This document shows positions 15,609 to 24,683 of a stretch of 64,000 nucleotides of DNA, one piece after another. The notes beneath the pieces were generated by a model. That model made no database searches. It saw nothing but the letters and a program-made list of their open reading frames with translations, and was not told the origin of the DNA. Source of the stretch: an uncultured Bermanella sp. (GTDB taxonomy: Bacteria > Pseudomonadota > Gammaproteobacteria > Pseudomonadales > Oceanobacteraceae). Where the stretch lies: assembly GCA_913058575.1 (NCBI GenBank), contig CAJXRF010000011.1, positions 1 through 64,000 on the forward strand, written 5' to 3'. How positions within the stretch are numbered: the first letter of the stretch is position 1; each line of letters opens with the position of its first letter. Made by a program: the position numbers and the translations under genes.

Positions 15609-18497
15609 ATGAAAGTTTTCAGCCCAATGCAGATCATGCATAACCAGCGTACGCTGGAACAAAATAAACAGTTTCATTGGGTTGTCTCCCCCTCGCTGTT
15701 TATACGAATATCGACAGGGAAAGTGCAACTTCAGCACGATTGCATTGCGGATGTTATGTCAAGCATGGGTGAAACGCCCATGCTTGACATGGGCATGCCA
15801 AAACCCAAAGGTGAATGGCTATTAAATGGTGCCTTGTTCGCTAACAAGGGCCAGACCATTAACGCAGGACAAGCCAGCGTAGAAATTGCAGGCCAAAGCA
15901 AAACCATTAATGTATTCGGTGATCGAGAATGGAAACTTGGCTTGCCAAGCACCCCTACTGAATTTGAAAGTATGCCTCTGGATTACCAGCACGCCTATGG
16001 AGGCGACGCCTTTGAGCTTAATCCAACAGGTAAGGGCTTCAACGTAAACCAATTACCAAACCTAGAATCAGCCTCAAATACCATTACCAATAATACAGAC
16101 CAATACCCCCCCACCAGCTTTGCGCCATTAGACCCCAGTTGGCCACAGCGTAGTCGTTTTCAAGGGACCTACGATAAGCGTTACATGGATAATTTTTTCC
16201 CTGGGTACCCACAAGATATGGATTGGCGCTTATTTATGAATGGCGCTGAAGATCAATGGATTGATGGCTTCTTTAAAGGGGATGAAACATTTGAGTTGCA
16301 TCATATGCACCCTGAAAAAACGCTTCAAACAGGCAAGCTTCCTAGCCTTTTACCTAGGTGTTTTATCAAAGACACATTACAAGCGAGCGACGATCAATTC
16401 AAAGAAGTTAAACTGCATTTAGATACCGTATGGTTTTTCCCTGACAAGGATCTCGTTCAGTTAATTTGGCGTGGGGGCATGATTGTCACAAGTGACGAAG
16501 CAGAGCAAATCAGCCATATGCTAATTGCTTATGAGAGCCAAAAAGACACGCCGCGCAACCATGCACACTACCGCCATGCAATGGAGCAACGTATACAAAA
16601 TAAAGACCCGTTGCAAGACAGCCTCAACACACAAGATTTAATACCGCTTGGCGATGCCAGTGCAATGCAGTTATTACAGAAATCCGCTTTAGAGAACATT
16701 CCTGAAAGCGATTTTTCGGATAATATGGAAAGTAAAGTTGCGACGATTAAATCTGTAGTTGATAAAAAAGTTGAAGATTCGTTGCAAGATATGCGAACAC
16801 AACTTAACAATCCCAATTTAAGTAACACCCAAAAAGATGAAATACTCGCCAAGTTAGATTCAATAAATAATCTAAGCAAACAAGATAAAGGCACGGAGCT
16901 TCTGACCAGTAAGCTAGAAGCCATATTGCCTGGTCTCACCTCTGGAAATCCCAAAGACTTGGATCTATCTAATTTCTCCTTCAAAAAACTCGATACCGTT
17001 TTTGAAGAATTAGAGAAATTCAGTGATTCTAAGAAACAACTTGCACTTAAAGAGATTAAACCCCAAATAGAACAGCTAAGCAGTCAACTGAAAAATGCAG
17101 ATACTGTAAACTCGTTAAGTGATGAACAGCGCAAATTAATTGAAGAGCAAATAAATATACTAGAAAACCTTGGTAACCAAGATGTGCCCCCACCACTGAG
17201 TGCCTTACCCCGATTCGAGACTGACAAGATAAAAAAACAAGTTGATAATTCATCACCAGATATTCAAGCCGCTCAGCAAGAATTACACCTAATGCTGAGT
17301 AATCCTATGTTCGCTAATTCCACATCTATACAAAAAGCCAAAGAAAAGATAGACACTATTGAACAAATCGAATTATCCAAAATTAAAGACGAACTAGACA
17401 AAGCAGAACGAGAATTTCTCGAAGGTTATGGCATGGGTGCCCATTTCTCCAACCAAGGCCTTTCCCCCCACGAAGATGATAAGCAACAACGTCATAAACT
17501 ATTAGCAATTATCAGTGGCAACAAGGATGCGAGCAATCAAGACTGGGCTTGTCTCGACCTATCGGGACAAAATCTGGACGGTGTGGATTTTTCCAATTGC
17601 TTAATGGAACAAGTTAATCTCAGTGGCGCCAGCTTAATTGCCGCAAACTTTTCCGGGGCGATCTTAGCCCGCGCCAATTTAAATAAAGCAAATTGTAGTC
17701 AAGCCAACTTTGACAAGAGCAATATAGGGGCCTGTTATTTTCAAGGCACTAATTTTTCTGGTGCCAGTTTTAGCGAAAGCAAATTCTCTAAAAGTGAATT
17801 TACCTCTTGTAACTTCACCAATTCCAGCATAAAGCAGCCAGAAGCATTGGAGCTGAAAGTTAACCACTGTGATTTTAGCGCCAGTACAATTGATAACTGG
17901 CCATTTTTAGAAATAGCAATGGCTGGCAATACCTTTGATAAAGCCACCATGAAAAGCTGCAGTTTTATAAATTGCACATTGCACGACTGCAGCTTTAAAC
18001 AAACCATAATGCCTTCAACTACCTGGGCCAATAGCAGCTTACGCAATGCCTCTTTCCAACATGCAAACATGCTCAGTAATTGTTTTGTTAGCAGTGCAGA
18101 TCAAGATGATAGTCAAGCACCCAGCTATTTTGAGAAAATCGATTTTAGTCATGCCATATTAGATAAAAGTAACTTCCAAGGACTAAGCCTTACTGGCAGT
18201 AACTTCAACGGAGCTCAGTTAGCTTGCAGTAATTTCACAGGAGCAAATTTGAGCGACAGTAACTTTGATGGTTGCCAGGGTTATCAGGCTCACTTCCGAA
18301 AGGCAACACTTACCAATGCCAGCATGAGAGGGGCCAATTTAATGGAAGCGATTCTGGCTAAAGCCATTATCATTAATACCAATTTAGAATACGCAAACCT
18401 TTATGGTGTTGACTTTATTCGTGCCACAGTGAAAGGCACTCGTTTTCACAATGCAAATATGGATGCCACTATCCTGCGTGACTGGAGACCGTCATAA
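15609..18497 (+). CDS. DUF2169 T6SS adaptor fused to coiled coil and pentapeptide repeats
   Basis: A 962-residue protein in three parts. Residues 1-310 are a DUF2169 domain (HNQRTLEQNKQFHWVVSPSL, then DMGMPKPKGEWLLNG and MPLDYQHAYGGDAFELNP). Members of this family act as adaptors that load effectors onto VgrG/PAAR tips; this was shown for the Agrobacterium Tde2 system. Residues about 380-610 are charged and helical, probably coiled coil. Residues about 637-960 are pentapeptide repeats (A/N-x-L/F-x-x), a right-handed beta helix. The start lacks a strong ribosome site. A perfect 14-bp inverted repeat lies in codons 50-61. The last bases overlap the next gene as TAATG, which suggests translational coupling. 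Confidence 0.85.
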   Translation: MKVFSPMQIMHNQRTLEQNKQFHWVVSPSLFIRISTGKVQLQHDCIADVMSSMGETPMLDMGMPKPKGEWLLNGALFANKGQTINAGQASVEIAGQSKTINVFGDREWKLGLPSTPTEFESMPLDYQHAYGGDAFELNPTGKGFNVNQLPNLESASNTITNNTDQYPPTSFAPLDPSWPQRSRFQGTYDKRYMDNFFPGYPQDMDWRLFMNGAEDQWIDGFFKGDETFELHHMHPEKTLQTGKLPSLLPRCFIKDTLQASDDQFKEVKLHLDTVWFFPDKDLVQLIWRGGMIVTSDEAEQISHMLIAYESQKDTPRNHAHYRHAMEQRIQNKDPLQDSLNTQDLIPLGDASAMQLLQKSALENIPESDFSDNMESKVATIKSVVDKKVEDSLQDMRTQLNNPNLSNTQKDEILAKLDSINNLSKQDKGTELLTSKLEAILPGLTSGNPKDLDLSNFSFKKLDTVFEELEKFSDSKKQLALKEIKPQIEQLSSQLKNADTVNSLSDEQRKLIEEQINILENLGNQDVPPPLSALPRFETDKIKKQVDNSSPDIQAAQQELHLMLSNPMFANSTSIQKAKEKIDTIEQIELSKIKDELDKAEREFLEGYGMGAHFSNQGLSPHEDDKQQRHKLLAIISGNKDASNQDWACLDLSGQNLDGVDFSNCLMEQVNLSGASLIAANFSGAILARANLNKANCSQANFDKSNIGACYFQGTNFSGASFSESKFSKSEFTSCNFTNSSIKQPEALELKVNHCDFSASTIDNWPFLEIAMAGNTFDKATMKSCSFINCTLHDCSFKQTIMPSTTWANSSLRNASFQHANMLSNCFVSSADQDDSQAPSYFEKIDFSHAILDKSNFQGLSLTGSNFNGAQLACSNFTGANLSDSNFDGCQGYQAHFRKATLTNASMRGANLMEAILAKAIIINTNLEYANLYGVDFIRATVKGTRFHNANMDATILRDWRPS
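15756..15790. repeat. Perfect 14-bp inverted repeat inside coding sequence
   Basis: ATGTCAAGCATGGG (15756-15769) and CCCATGCTTGACAT (15777-15790) pair perfectly around a seven-base loop. It lies about 150 bases into the DUF2169 gene and encodes MSSMGETPMLDM. In RNA this would be a very stable hairpin. Confidence 0.85.
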
Positions 18498-19573
18498 TGG
18501 AACTTCTTACTCCTCAACTCCCGACTAATGCTGAAGAGTTCTGTTTACAAGTTAAAGCTGGAGAACTGTTTAGCCAACTCACTTGCAGTCAGTTTAATTT
18601 CAACAACCAAGATATGAGCGGTGGCATTTTCAGCCAAATCACTTTTAACAAATGCACTTTTTCACACACTAACTTACAGCAATGTTTATTCAATCAATGT
18701 GAGTTTATAGACTGTCAATTTACCGACCTTGAATGCACTGAAGCGAATTTCATTAACGCAGAATTCATAAACTGCCTTTTTGAAAATAATCAACTATCAC
18801 GCTTTAACTTTATGCAGTGCAATCTGGTGTCGGCTCGTTTCATTAACAATAAAATTAATGGCGGGGTATTTCAACAGTGTGATTTAACGACGGCTACCTT
18901 TTTAAAAGTGGCCATGGACACGGCCGTTTTTAATGAATGCCAATTAGCCGAAACACAATTTGATCAATGCTCTTTATTAAAAACAACCTTGAATAGCTGT
19001 ATATGGCGTAAAAACCGAATAAACCAATGCACGTTTGAAATGATTTTTGTCACCAAGGCCAATTTGGCCGGCATCGACTTTTCAGGCATGCAGCTAAGCC
19101 AAAGCCAATTAATAGAGTGCAATTTAAAAGGCTGTAACTTTACCAATAGCCAACTTAAACAAAGTGCGTTTAGCGGCAGCAACATTCAACAGTGTAATTT
19201 CTCTGGTGCCAACATGGAATTTGCTAATTTATTTGAAAGCAAACTAACTGCGGTTCAATTTAAGGGGACTAATTTAAACCAGTCTAGCATGCAAAAAGCC
19301 ACGCTATTAGGCTGTGACCTAAGTGGGGCAACCTTAGAAATGGCTCAACTGAAAGAAGCAAGTATCACTCTGTGTATTTTCAGTCGTTGTAAATTGATCT
19401 ATGCCGATCTTTCCAATAGCTTTATATCGGATTGTGATCTGAGCGGTGCCGATGTTTATATGGCTAAAATGCACGAGGCTTTTGATGAAAAATGCATTTG
19501 GAGCGGGGCCAATAGATCCTCTGCCCAAGGCACGAACGAACAACTAAAAAAAGCGCAGCTTTGGGGTAAATAA
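18497..19573 (+). CDS. Pentapeptide-repeat protein of the VgrG island
   Basis: A 358-residue protein made almost wholly of pentapeptide repeats from about residue 25 to 345 (units such as FNNQD, ANLAGIDFSG, CNFSGANMEFANLFES), predicted to form one long quadrilateral beta helix. It is unusually rich in Cys and Gln at outward positions (CNF, QCN), like the pentapeptide half of the preceding protein, from which it may derive by duplication. No signal peptide or enzymatic domain is seen. It is coupled to both neighbours by TAATG overlaps. It may be a structural spacer or cargo of the VgrG spike; its function is unproven. Confidence 0.85.
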   Translation: MELLTPQLPTNAEEFCLQVKAGELFSQLTCSQFNFNNQDMSGGIFSQITFNKCTFSHTNLQQCLFNQCEFIDCQFTDLECTEANFINAEFINCLFENNQLSRFNFMQCNLVSARFINNKINGGVFQQCDLTTATFLKVAMDTAVFNECQLAETQFDQCSLLKTTLNSCIWRKNRINQCTFEMIFVTKANLAGIDFSGMQLSQSQLIECNLKGCNFTNSQLKQSAFSGSNIQQCNFSGANMEFANLFESKLTAVQFKGTNLNQSSMQKATLLGCDLSGATLEMAQLKEASITLCIFSRCKLIYADLSNSFISDCDLSGADVYMAKMHEAFDEKCIWSGANRSSAQGTNEQLKKAQLWGK

Positions 19574-20202
19574 TGAATTTAAAAAGCGACAATATCATTC
19601 CAATTTCACCTAGCCATGACAATAATGTCTCGGCACGGGTGACTAAAATTCAAGATAGTCACATATATGTTGAACATAACGGTCGTTCATTAAGCACTCA
19701 AAAAGCTTTCAGTTGCCTAGTGGAACCCATGATCAATGATATTGTACTGCTCAGCCAAGATCAGCATAAACAGTTTTATGTCATTGCCATTTTGCAACGC
19801 GAAGAAAGTTCATTAATGAATATTCAGCTGGCTACGAACACAACACTTGCCAGCACTGAAAATTTAACACTTCATAGTGAACAAATTAATCTTCTGTCTA
19901 AAAAGAGCTTACAAAAAACCGCTGAAGCCACCTTCGAATTTCAACAGGGTTTAATTAAAGGCGAAAAATTACACAGCCATATACAGCACATACATAGCTT
20001 TAGCGATATCATCAGCACCATGGCCAAACAAGCCATTCAAAAATTTAATAGCTATGTGCGAAAGTCTGATATTTCTGATCAAGTTCAGGCCGCACAAATG
20101 AGTCGCAAGGTCGACGGCCTCTACACTATGAATTCAAAGCACACCATTTTGGTCAGCCAAAAAGACACTAAAATTGATGGCGAACACATTCACATGGGCT
20201 AA
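19573..20202 (+). CDS. DUF3540 T6SS-associated protein
   Basis: A 209-residue protein of the DUF3540 family, which occurs almost only in vgrG/DUF2169/DUF4150 gene sets. The pattern includes the N-terminal OB-like beta region (ARVTKIQDSHIYVEHNGRS, then CLVEPMINDIVLLSQD), the middle beta segment (LATNTTLASTENLTLHSEQI) and the C-terminal TMAKQAIQKFNSYVRKSD helix ending DGEHIHMG. Its precise role is unknown; it may be a spike assembly or loading component. The ATG overlaps the stop of the previous gene. Confidence 0.85.
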   Translation: MNLKSDNIIPISPSHDNNVSARVTKIQDSHIYVEHNGRSLSTQKAFSCLVEPMINDIVLLSQDQHKQFYVIAILQREESSLMNIQLATNTTLASTENLTLHSEQINLLSKKSLQKTAEATFEFQQGLIKGEKLHSHIQHIHSFSDIISTMAKQAIQKFNSYVRKSDISDQVQAAQMSRKVDGLYTMNSKHTILVSQKDTKIDGEHIHMG

Positions 20203-20237
20203 CGCTGTGGCTTTAATTAACAAAAAGGAAAGACATT

Positions 20238-20651
20238 ATGTTTGCTAACTGCTCTTTAGGGGGCATGCAATTCGCCATGCCTGATGTATGCCTGACGCCC
20301 ATTCCATCACCGGCAGGCCCTATACCTACCCCTATTCCTTATCCGAATACCGCTATGCTACCCATGGCTCTTCCACCGACTTGTTCCATGAAGCACTTTA
20401 TCTCCATGATGCCTGCTCATAATATGGCCACCACAGTCCCCATGAGCATGGGGGATAATGCCGGCGCCATTGGAGGGGTGATGTCCGGTATGATGATGGG
20501 CCCGGCACGCAGCATGATGGGCAGTATTAAAGTGTTTACCGGTGGCTTACCGTCCACAAAAATGCTGTCGCCAGCGATACAAAACATGACTAATGCCCCC
20601 ACTGGCATGACCCTCGCACCCTCACAAGTCAAAGTATTAATCATGTCATAA
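20238..20651 (+). CDS. PAAR-like (PIPY, DUF4150) spike tip protein
   Basis: A 137-residue DUF4150 protein, the PAAR-like class named for its PIPY motif, seen here as PTPIPYPNTA (about residues 30-39). PAAR-like proteins cap the VgrG spike and attach effectors. The chain is rich in Met and Gly (MSGMMMGPARSMMG) with conserved His near position 46 and the closing TGMTLAPSQVKVLIMS. There is no C-terminal toxin extension, so it is a bare tip. A good AAGGAAAG site precedes the start. It fits the vgrG operon directly. Confidence 0.85.
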   Translation: MFANCSLGGMQFAMPDVCLTPIPSPAGPIPTPIPYPNTAMLPMALPPTCSMKHFISMMPAHNMATTVPMSMGDNAGAIGGVMSGMMMGPARSMMGSIKVFTGGLPSTKMLSPAIQNMTNAPTGMTLAPSQVKVLIMS

Positions 20652-20677
20652 CAAAAAACATAGTAATTGGAATATAT

Positions 20678-20938
20678 ATGAGCCAGCAAGAAGACAATAA
20701 AAAAATTAGTGCCTATGTTTCACCGGACTTAGAATATTGCTATCGCGATATTTCAAATATTTTTGTGGGGTCTAATGAAGTCACATTCGAATTTGGAAAT
20801 CACCACAAGTCAGCACCGGGTAATGCGATCATTAATAATCGTATTGTCATGTCATTGGGTAATGCATATGATCTGCAACAACGCTTACAGCAAGCATTAA
20901 TGCAAGCTCAACAAGCAATGATGACTCAAGAAGAATAG
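20678..20938 (+). CDS. Small DUF3467-like protein closing the VgrG island
   Basis: An 86-residue soluble protein. Residues 25-80 (ISNIFVGSNEVTFEFGNHHK, then NRIVMSLGNAYDLQQRLQQALMQ) follow the pattern of DUF3467: a beta hairpin region then a helix after a conserved R-V/I-x-x-S step. The assignment is tentative. It is the last gene of the island, 26 bases after the PIPY gene and just before a strong terminator, so it is surely co-transcribed. Its role, whether chaperone, immunity-like or structural, is unknown. Confidence 0.6.
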   Translation: MSQQEDNKKISAYVSPDLEYCYRDISNIFVGSNEVTFEFGNHHKSAPGNAIINNRIVMSLGNAYDLQQRLQQALMQAQQAMMTQEE

Positions 20939-20968
20939 ACAAAACTAATTATAAATAATACAAATTAA

Positions 20969-20997
20969 AACGATCCTCACGTGAGGGTCGTTTTTCT
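20969..20997 (+). terminator. Rho-independent terminator of the VgrG island
   Basis: AACGATCCTCAC and GTGAGGGTCGTT pair with one wobble or mismatch and run into TTTTT. It lies 30 bases after the last stop codon of the island. Confidence 0.9.
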
Positions 20998-21238
20998 ATT
21001 GATAGGTTTCAGCCTGAAGTCTGGCTTAAATTCTCCATATCAAAGAAGGCTCAATTAAAATATCTTCAATATTCGCCGCCCCACGCTGCTTTTGCTCTGA
21101 GTATTACAAGCCACGCCATTAGATTTGGAGCTATAGTAATCCATAAATCGTCACCAATTTTAAAAAGGTCTAGACACGTTTTAGTTATTGCTTTTATTAA
21201 TACTTTAGATTTTATAATTCTTGCAGGTAGAAATTACA

Positions 21239-21259
21239 ATGGGGCCGTAATGGCCCCAT
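21239..21259 (-). terminator. Probable terminator of the MBL hydrolase gene
   Basis: ATGGGGCC and GGCCCCAT pair perfectly around five bases, about 50 bases past the minus-strand stop codon. The T tract on the minus side is weak (TGTAATTT). Confidence 0.5.
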
Positions 21260-21307
21260 CGGTACTTATTCACTTTTCTTATTTAACAAAATTATAAATA
21301 AGTATTT

Positions 21308-22207
21308 TTATTCATAAGCGTGTTTAGGGCGCCATGGGTAAGGACCCATCCACATGTCTAACATCACACGATAAACGTTCATGTGCAGCCATTCGTTATA
21401 GCCTACCCAATGCTTGTATTTATCCAGTTTAATGTTGCCAGCTATTTCTAAGAACTGTGTGCCCTTTTTAAACTCGGCCATAATGGCTCCCTGCAAGTCT
21501 TCGATGTATTCACGAGTGAGAATCACATCCTGCATAGTCCCTATGGGTGTTTTTGCATGAGAATGAGAATAACCGGCTTTATTGAAATCCATTTTCTCCA
21601 GTACTTTTAAAGCACGTACCCACTCTTTAATATTGAAGTCAGGCACTATGGTAAACATCACGCGATTAGGGGTCACTAGGTCGGCAATGAAGGCCACTTT
21701 TTCTTTAGGCAGCAAAGACACTGTCATTCCTAAACCATGGCTCATGCCCATGTAATGCAGCTCAATGGTTTTACCGCCTAACACCAAGTCTTTACGCTTG
21801 CCAGACCAAGTCTCATCTGGAAGCGACAAATCGTAGTGTGGATTTTCCTTCATCCAAGCATAAGCTTCTTCATGGGCAATCACTTTAGCCCCTTGGTCTT
21901 GAAACACTTTACTGCCCCCCGCATGGTCCCAGTGATTATGGCTTTGCACCACATAGCGCACCGGTTGATCGGTTAAGGTTTTAATGGCCTTTAGCAAACC
22001 TTTAGCATGCTGACTATTGGCCGTGTCCATTACCACCACCCCTTCGTCTGTAATGACAAACATGGAGTTGAAGCCCTGACCTGGGCCGTACATATATACG
22101 CCGTCAGCCGCTTGCCATACATTTTTTTGAGCCTGTACTGTTGCACTCATTAGAAGTGTAAGCAGTAACCCTCCTAACACGGTAAATATTTTATTTTGCA
22201 GTAACAT
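21308..22207 (-). CDS. Secreted MBL-fold metallo-hydrolase
   Basis: A 299-residue metallo-beta-lactamase-fold protein with a signal peptide (about residues 1-26, ending TVQA). The zinc motif SHNHWDHAGG has His90, His92, Asp94 and His95. Further ligands are likely in YMGMSHGLGM (His of the middle motif) and FIADLV. It is likely periplasmic. The start has a strong AAGGAGA site. The nearest relatives by look are subclass B3-like or SoxH-type hydrolases of unknown substrate; there is no firm ground to call it a beta-lactamase. It follows ltrA in the same direction with a 77-base gap. Confidence 0.85.
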   Translation of the reverse strand: MLLQNKIFTVLGGLLLTLLMSATVQAQKNVWQAADGVYMYGPGQGFNSMFVITDEGVVVMDTANSQHAKGLLKAIKTLTDQPVRYVVQSHNHWDHAGGSKVFQDQGAKVIAHEEAYAWMKENPHYDLSLPDETWSGKRKDLVLGGKTIELHYMGMSHGLGMTVSLLPKEKVAFIADLVTPNRVMFTIVPDFNIKEWVRALKVLEKMDFNKAGYSHSHAKTPIGTMQDVILTREYIEDLQGAIMAEFKKGTQFLEIAGNIKLDKYKHWVGYNEWLHMNVYRVMLDMWMGPYPWRPKHAYE

Positions 22208-22284
22208 TTGAATCTCCTTAGCACATTAAATGCTATTAGTGTGTACCGCCTAAAGGCGGTGTGTTTAATCTTTTAAATATGTGC

Positions 22285-23472
22285 TTATTTTTCTTTTAGT
22301 AAAGAAAACTGTTTATGACGAGACCTTAGTCGAAGAATATTCAAGAAGGTAAACGCCACTCCTATTAATAAAATGCTTTGAGTAAAGTAGGCGATGGCCA
22401 ACACCACTACCGCCAATACAATGAGCTCATAGCGAGCTGGGCCTTTTTTCTCCATCAAAAAGTCATGACATAACCAAACGGATATCAAGTACCCCACAAT
22501 GGCCACCGACAAAGCCAGCACGGCATGAAATTCACTTACCCTGGCAGAGTCCGTCATCACATCAGCATTTACGCTAATCATCACACCTACAGCAGTGGCA
22601 AAGGCAAATACGAAGTAATGTCCATAGGCCCAAATGAAGGCTTTTTTCTGATTCCCTAAATGTTCCTCAACAAAGTCATCAAAATATAACCACCACATGG
22701 AAAATAAAATTAACACCGCCCCCACCGCTAAACTCATAATGTCAGCGGTTAAATTGCTCACAGCTTTTTCAAAGGTATACACCACCGCCAAGATGGATTC
22801 GCCCAATACAATAATAGTAAGCAGTCCCATACGCTCTTCTATGTGCGCAAAGTGGTAGTGGGTATTTTTACCCTTGTCTTTTGTGCTTTCGGCTAAATAA
22901 GGCACCAACATTTCCAATACGATCAAACCGATAAATATGGCCCATGAAGAGAAATACAAAATAGAGATTGTCCAAATAATTTGAACCCCTGCCACCCCAA
23001 TGGCATACCTAAAAGCCACGGATCGATAATTTTCATCATCATGGGCCACCTTCAACCACATTAAAATATAAGGCACCCGCATGATCACGTAGCCGATCAT
23101 CATCACTAAAAAATCATTTTCTAAAAAAGCAGCTTTAATGCCCACCGCGATAAACACCACACCAATCATTTGAGCAAAAGAAGCCAAGCGAAACTGGGCA
23201 TCATCTGTATCAAAACCCGACGCGAACCAGGTATAACTATTCCAAGGCCACCAAACCAAGAATAGAATAAAAAAGTACATACCTATGGCATGGATTACAT
23301 GATGGGCTGCCGAAATGGCATGATGAAGTTCCGCGGCAAGGCTTGCGATGGCCAACACGTATATAAGGTCATAAAACAGCTCAAGAGGTGTGGCGGCTCT
23401 ATGGGGCTCACTGACATCTCTTGCAATAAGAGGGTTAATGAGAACCGATTTTGATGATGTATTTTGGCTCAT
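22285..23472 (-). CDS. ltrA: Low temperature requirement protein A (LtrA)
   Basis: A 395-residue integral membrane protein of the LtrA family with about ten to twelve membrane helices. The diagnostic segments are visible: ATPLELFYDLIYVLAIASLA near the start, the FLVWWPWNSYTWFASGFDTDD motif, and HIEERMGLLTIIVLGESIL in the middle. Family function is unknown beyond a listeria mutant that grew poorly in the cold. I chose the ATG at 23472, which has AAGGTG at the right distance, over the ATG ten codons upstream. Confidence 0.88.
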   Translation of the reverse strand: MSQNTSSKSVLINPLIARDVSEPHRAATPLELFYDLIYVLAIASLAAELHHAISAAHHVIHAIGMYFFILFLVWWPWNSYTWFASGFDTDDAQFRLASFAQMIGVVFIAVGIKAAFLENDFLVMMIGYVIMRVPYILMWLKVAHDDENYRSVAFRYAIGVAGVQIIWTISILYFSSWAIFIGLIVLEMLVPYLAESTKDKGKNTHYHFAHIEERMGLLTIIVLGESILAVVYTFEKAVSNLTADIMSLAVGAVLILFSMWWLYFDDFVEEHLGNQKKAFIWAYGHYFVFAFATAVGVMISVNADVMTDSARVSEFHAVLALSVAIVGYLISVWLCHDFLMEKKGPARYELIVLAVVVLAIAYFTQSILLIGVAFTFLNILRLRSRHKQFSLLKEK

Positions 23473-23566
23473 ATTTTTCACCTTTAACTTTAATTCGGAC
23501 ATGTTTATTTAAAACAAAACCGAAAAAACAGCCTGTAAAATTTTCACGTAAACCAGCCAGTATTGG

Positions 23567-24601
23567 CTAGTTCAGCTCCAGTAACATGCTCTCGTCGTAT
23601 TCAACAAGGGGAGATTGAGTTCTCACTTTTTCAATGTAATCTGGGTTGGCAATCATGGGGCGCCCAATTGCAATTAAATCGGCATCACCTCGTGATACGG
23701 CTTTGCTTGCCGCATCTGGTGAGTAACTTCCGTTCGCAATCACGGTGCCGTGATAATGACGGCGAATGTATTGAGTCACCGTGCCGTCTAAATAATCCAC
23801 ATGCTGGTCTTCAAAAATCCCAGTGTGCACATAGCTAAGCTCTAGAAAGTTTAGTTTAGATAAGAGGTAATCAAACACAGCCACATCACGGGGGTCATGA
23901 TTCATATTAAAATAGGCCGCCGGTGATAAACGCACCCCAACATTTTGAATCTCCTGCTTAACGGCGGCAATTATTTCAAGTAATAAACGCGACATATTTT
24001 CCGGCGTTCTTCCCCACTCATCTTCTCGCTGATTAGCGTTAAAATGTAAAAACTGATCCAACAAATAACCATTGGCCCCATGAATTTCAACCCCATCAAA
24101 GCCAGCCTTTTTGGCATTTCTAGCCGCTTGAGCGAAGTCAGAGACGACCTTTTCAAAGTCTTTATTATTCATTGATCGCGGTTCGCCATACTCAAGCTCG
24201 CGCATGTGCGGCACAGTGCCTTCAATGCCAATGGCAGACGGCGCAATAGGTTGCTCACCATGGAAGTACGAATGGGAAACTCGACCGGTATGCCACAATT
24301 GGGCAAATATTTTCCCGCCACTGTTGTGTACTTTAGTGGTGATGTTTTTCCAGCCAACCACTTGTTCTTGAGTAAATAACCCAGGGGAGTTGGGATAGCC
24401 TTGGGCTTCCTTTGAAATAAGAGCGGCCTCTGAAATTATCAAACCCGCCTGCGCACGGAGCGCATAATAGTTGGCCATGTCATCAGTGGGCACCAATTGA
24501 TTATCGGCCATCTGGCGGCTCATGGGCGCCATGATAAAGCGATTATTTAGGCTTAGGCCGGCCCCTAGATCGACTTTGCTAAAAAGGTGTTCGTGGCTCA
24601 T
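23567..24601 (-). CDS. Old yellow enzyme family alkene reductase
   Basis: A 344-residue FMN-dependent ene-reductase (NemA/OYE type) that would reduce activated double bonds with NAD(P)H. The TIM barrel is complete: NRFIMAPMSRQMADNQLVPT, the substrate-binding IHGANGYLLDQFLH (His and Asn pair), RLSPAAYFN, and the phosphate-binding IAIGRPMIANPDYIEKV. Good AGGAGAT ribosome site. It is divergent from a LysR gene 129 bases away, a standard arrangement for electrophile-induced OYE genes. The exact substrate is unknown. Confidence 0.92.
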   Translation of the reverse strand: MSHEHLFSKVDLGAGLSLNNRFIMAPMSRQMADNQLVPTDDMANYYALRAQAGLIISEAALISKEAQGYPNSPGLFTQEQVVGWKNITTKVHNSGGKIFAQLWHTGRVSHSYFHGEQPIAPSAIGIEGTVPHMRELEYGEPRSMNNKDFEKVVSDFAQAARNAKKAGFDGVEIHGANGYLLDQFLHFNANQREDEWGRTPENMSRLLLEIIAAVKQEIQNVGVRLSPAAYFNMNHDPRDVAVFDYLLSKLNFLELSYVHTGIFEDQHVDYLDGTVTQYIRRHYHGTVIANGSYSPDAASKAVSRGDADLIAIGRPMIANPDYIEKVRTQSPLVEYDESMLLELN

Positions 24602-24683
24602 GTTTATCTCCTAGACCTGCCCGATGACATAAACCCATTCTAATCGTAGCCATAATCTTTACTAGATAGCTAAATTGAACAAT

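Larger units (their letters stand above)
20939..21307. other. Intergenic region between convergent units
   Basis: About 370 bases with the VgrG-island terminator at the left and a GC hairpin for the minus-strand hydrolase at the right (21239-21259). The AT-rich centre shows no coding or other signal. Confidence 0.5.

Noticed and set aside
21308..22207. Beta-lactamase (antibiotic resistance) for the MBL-fold protein
   Set aside because: The zinc motif is common to many hydrolases and no feature is specific to beta-lactamases, so only the fold is claimed.
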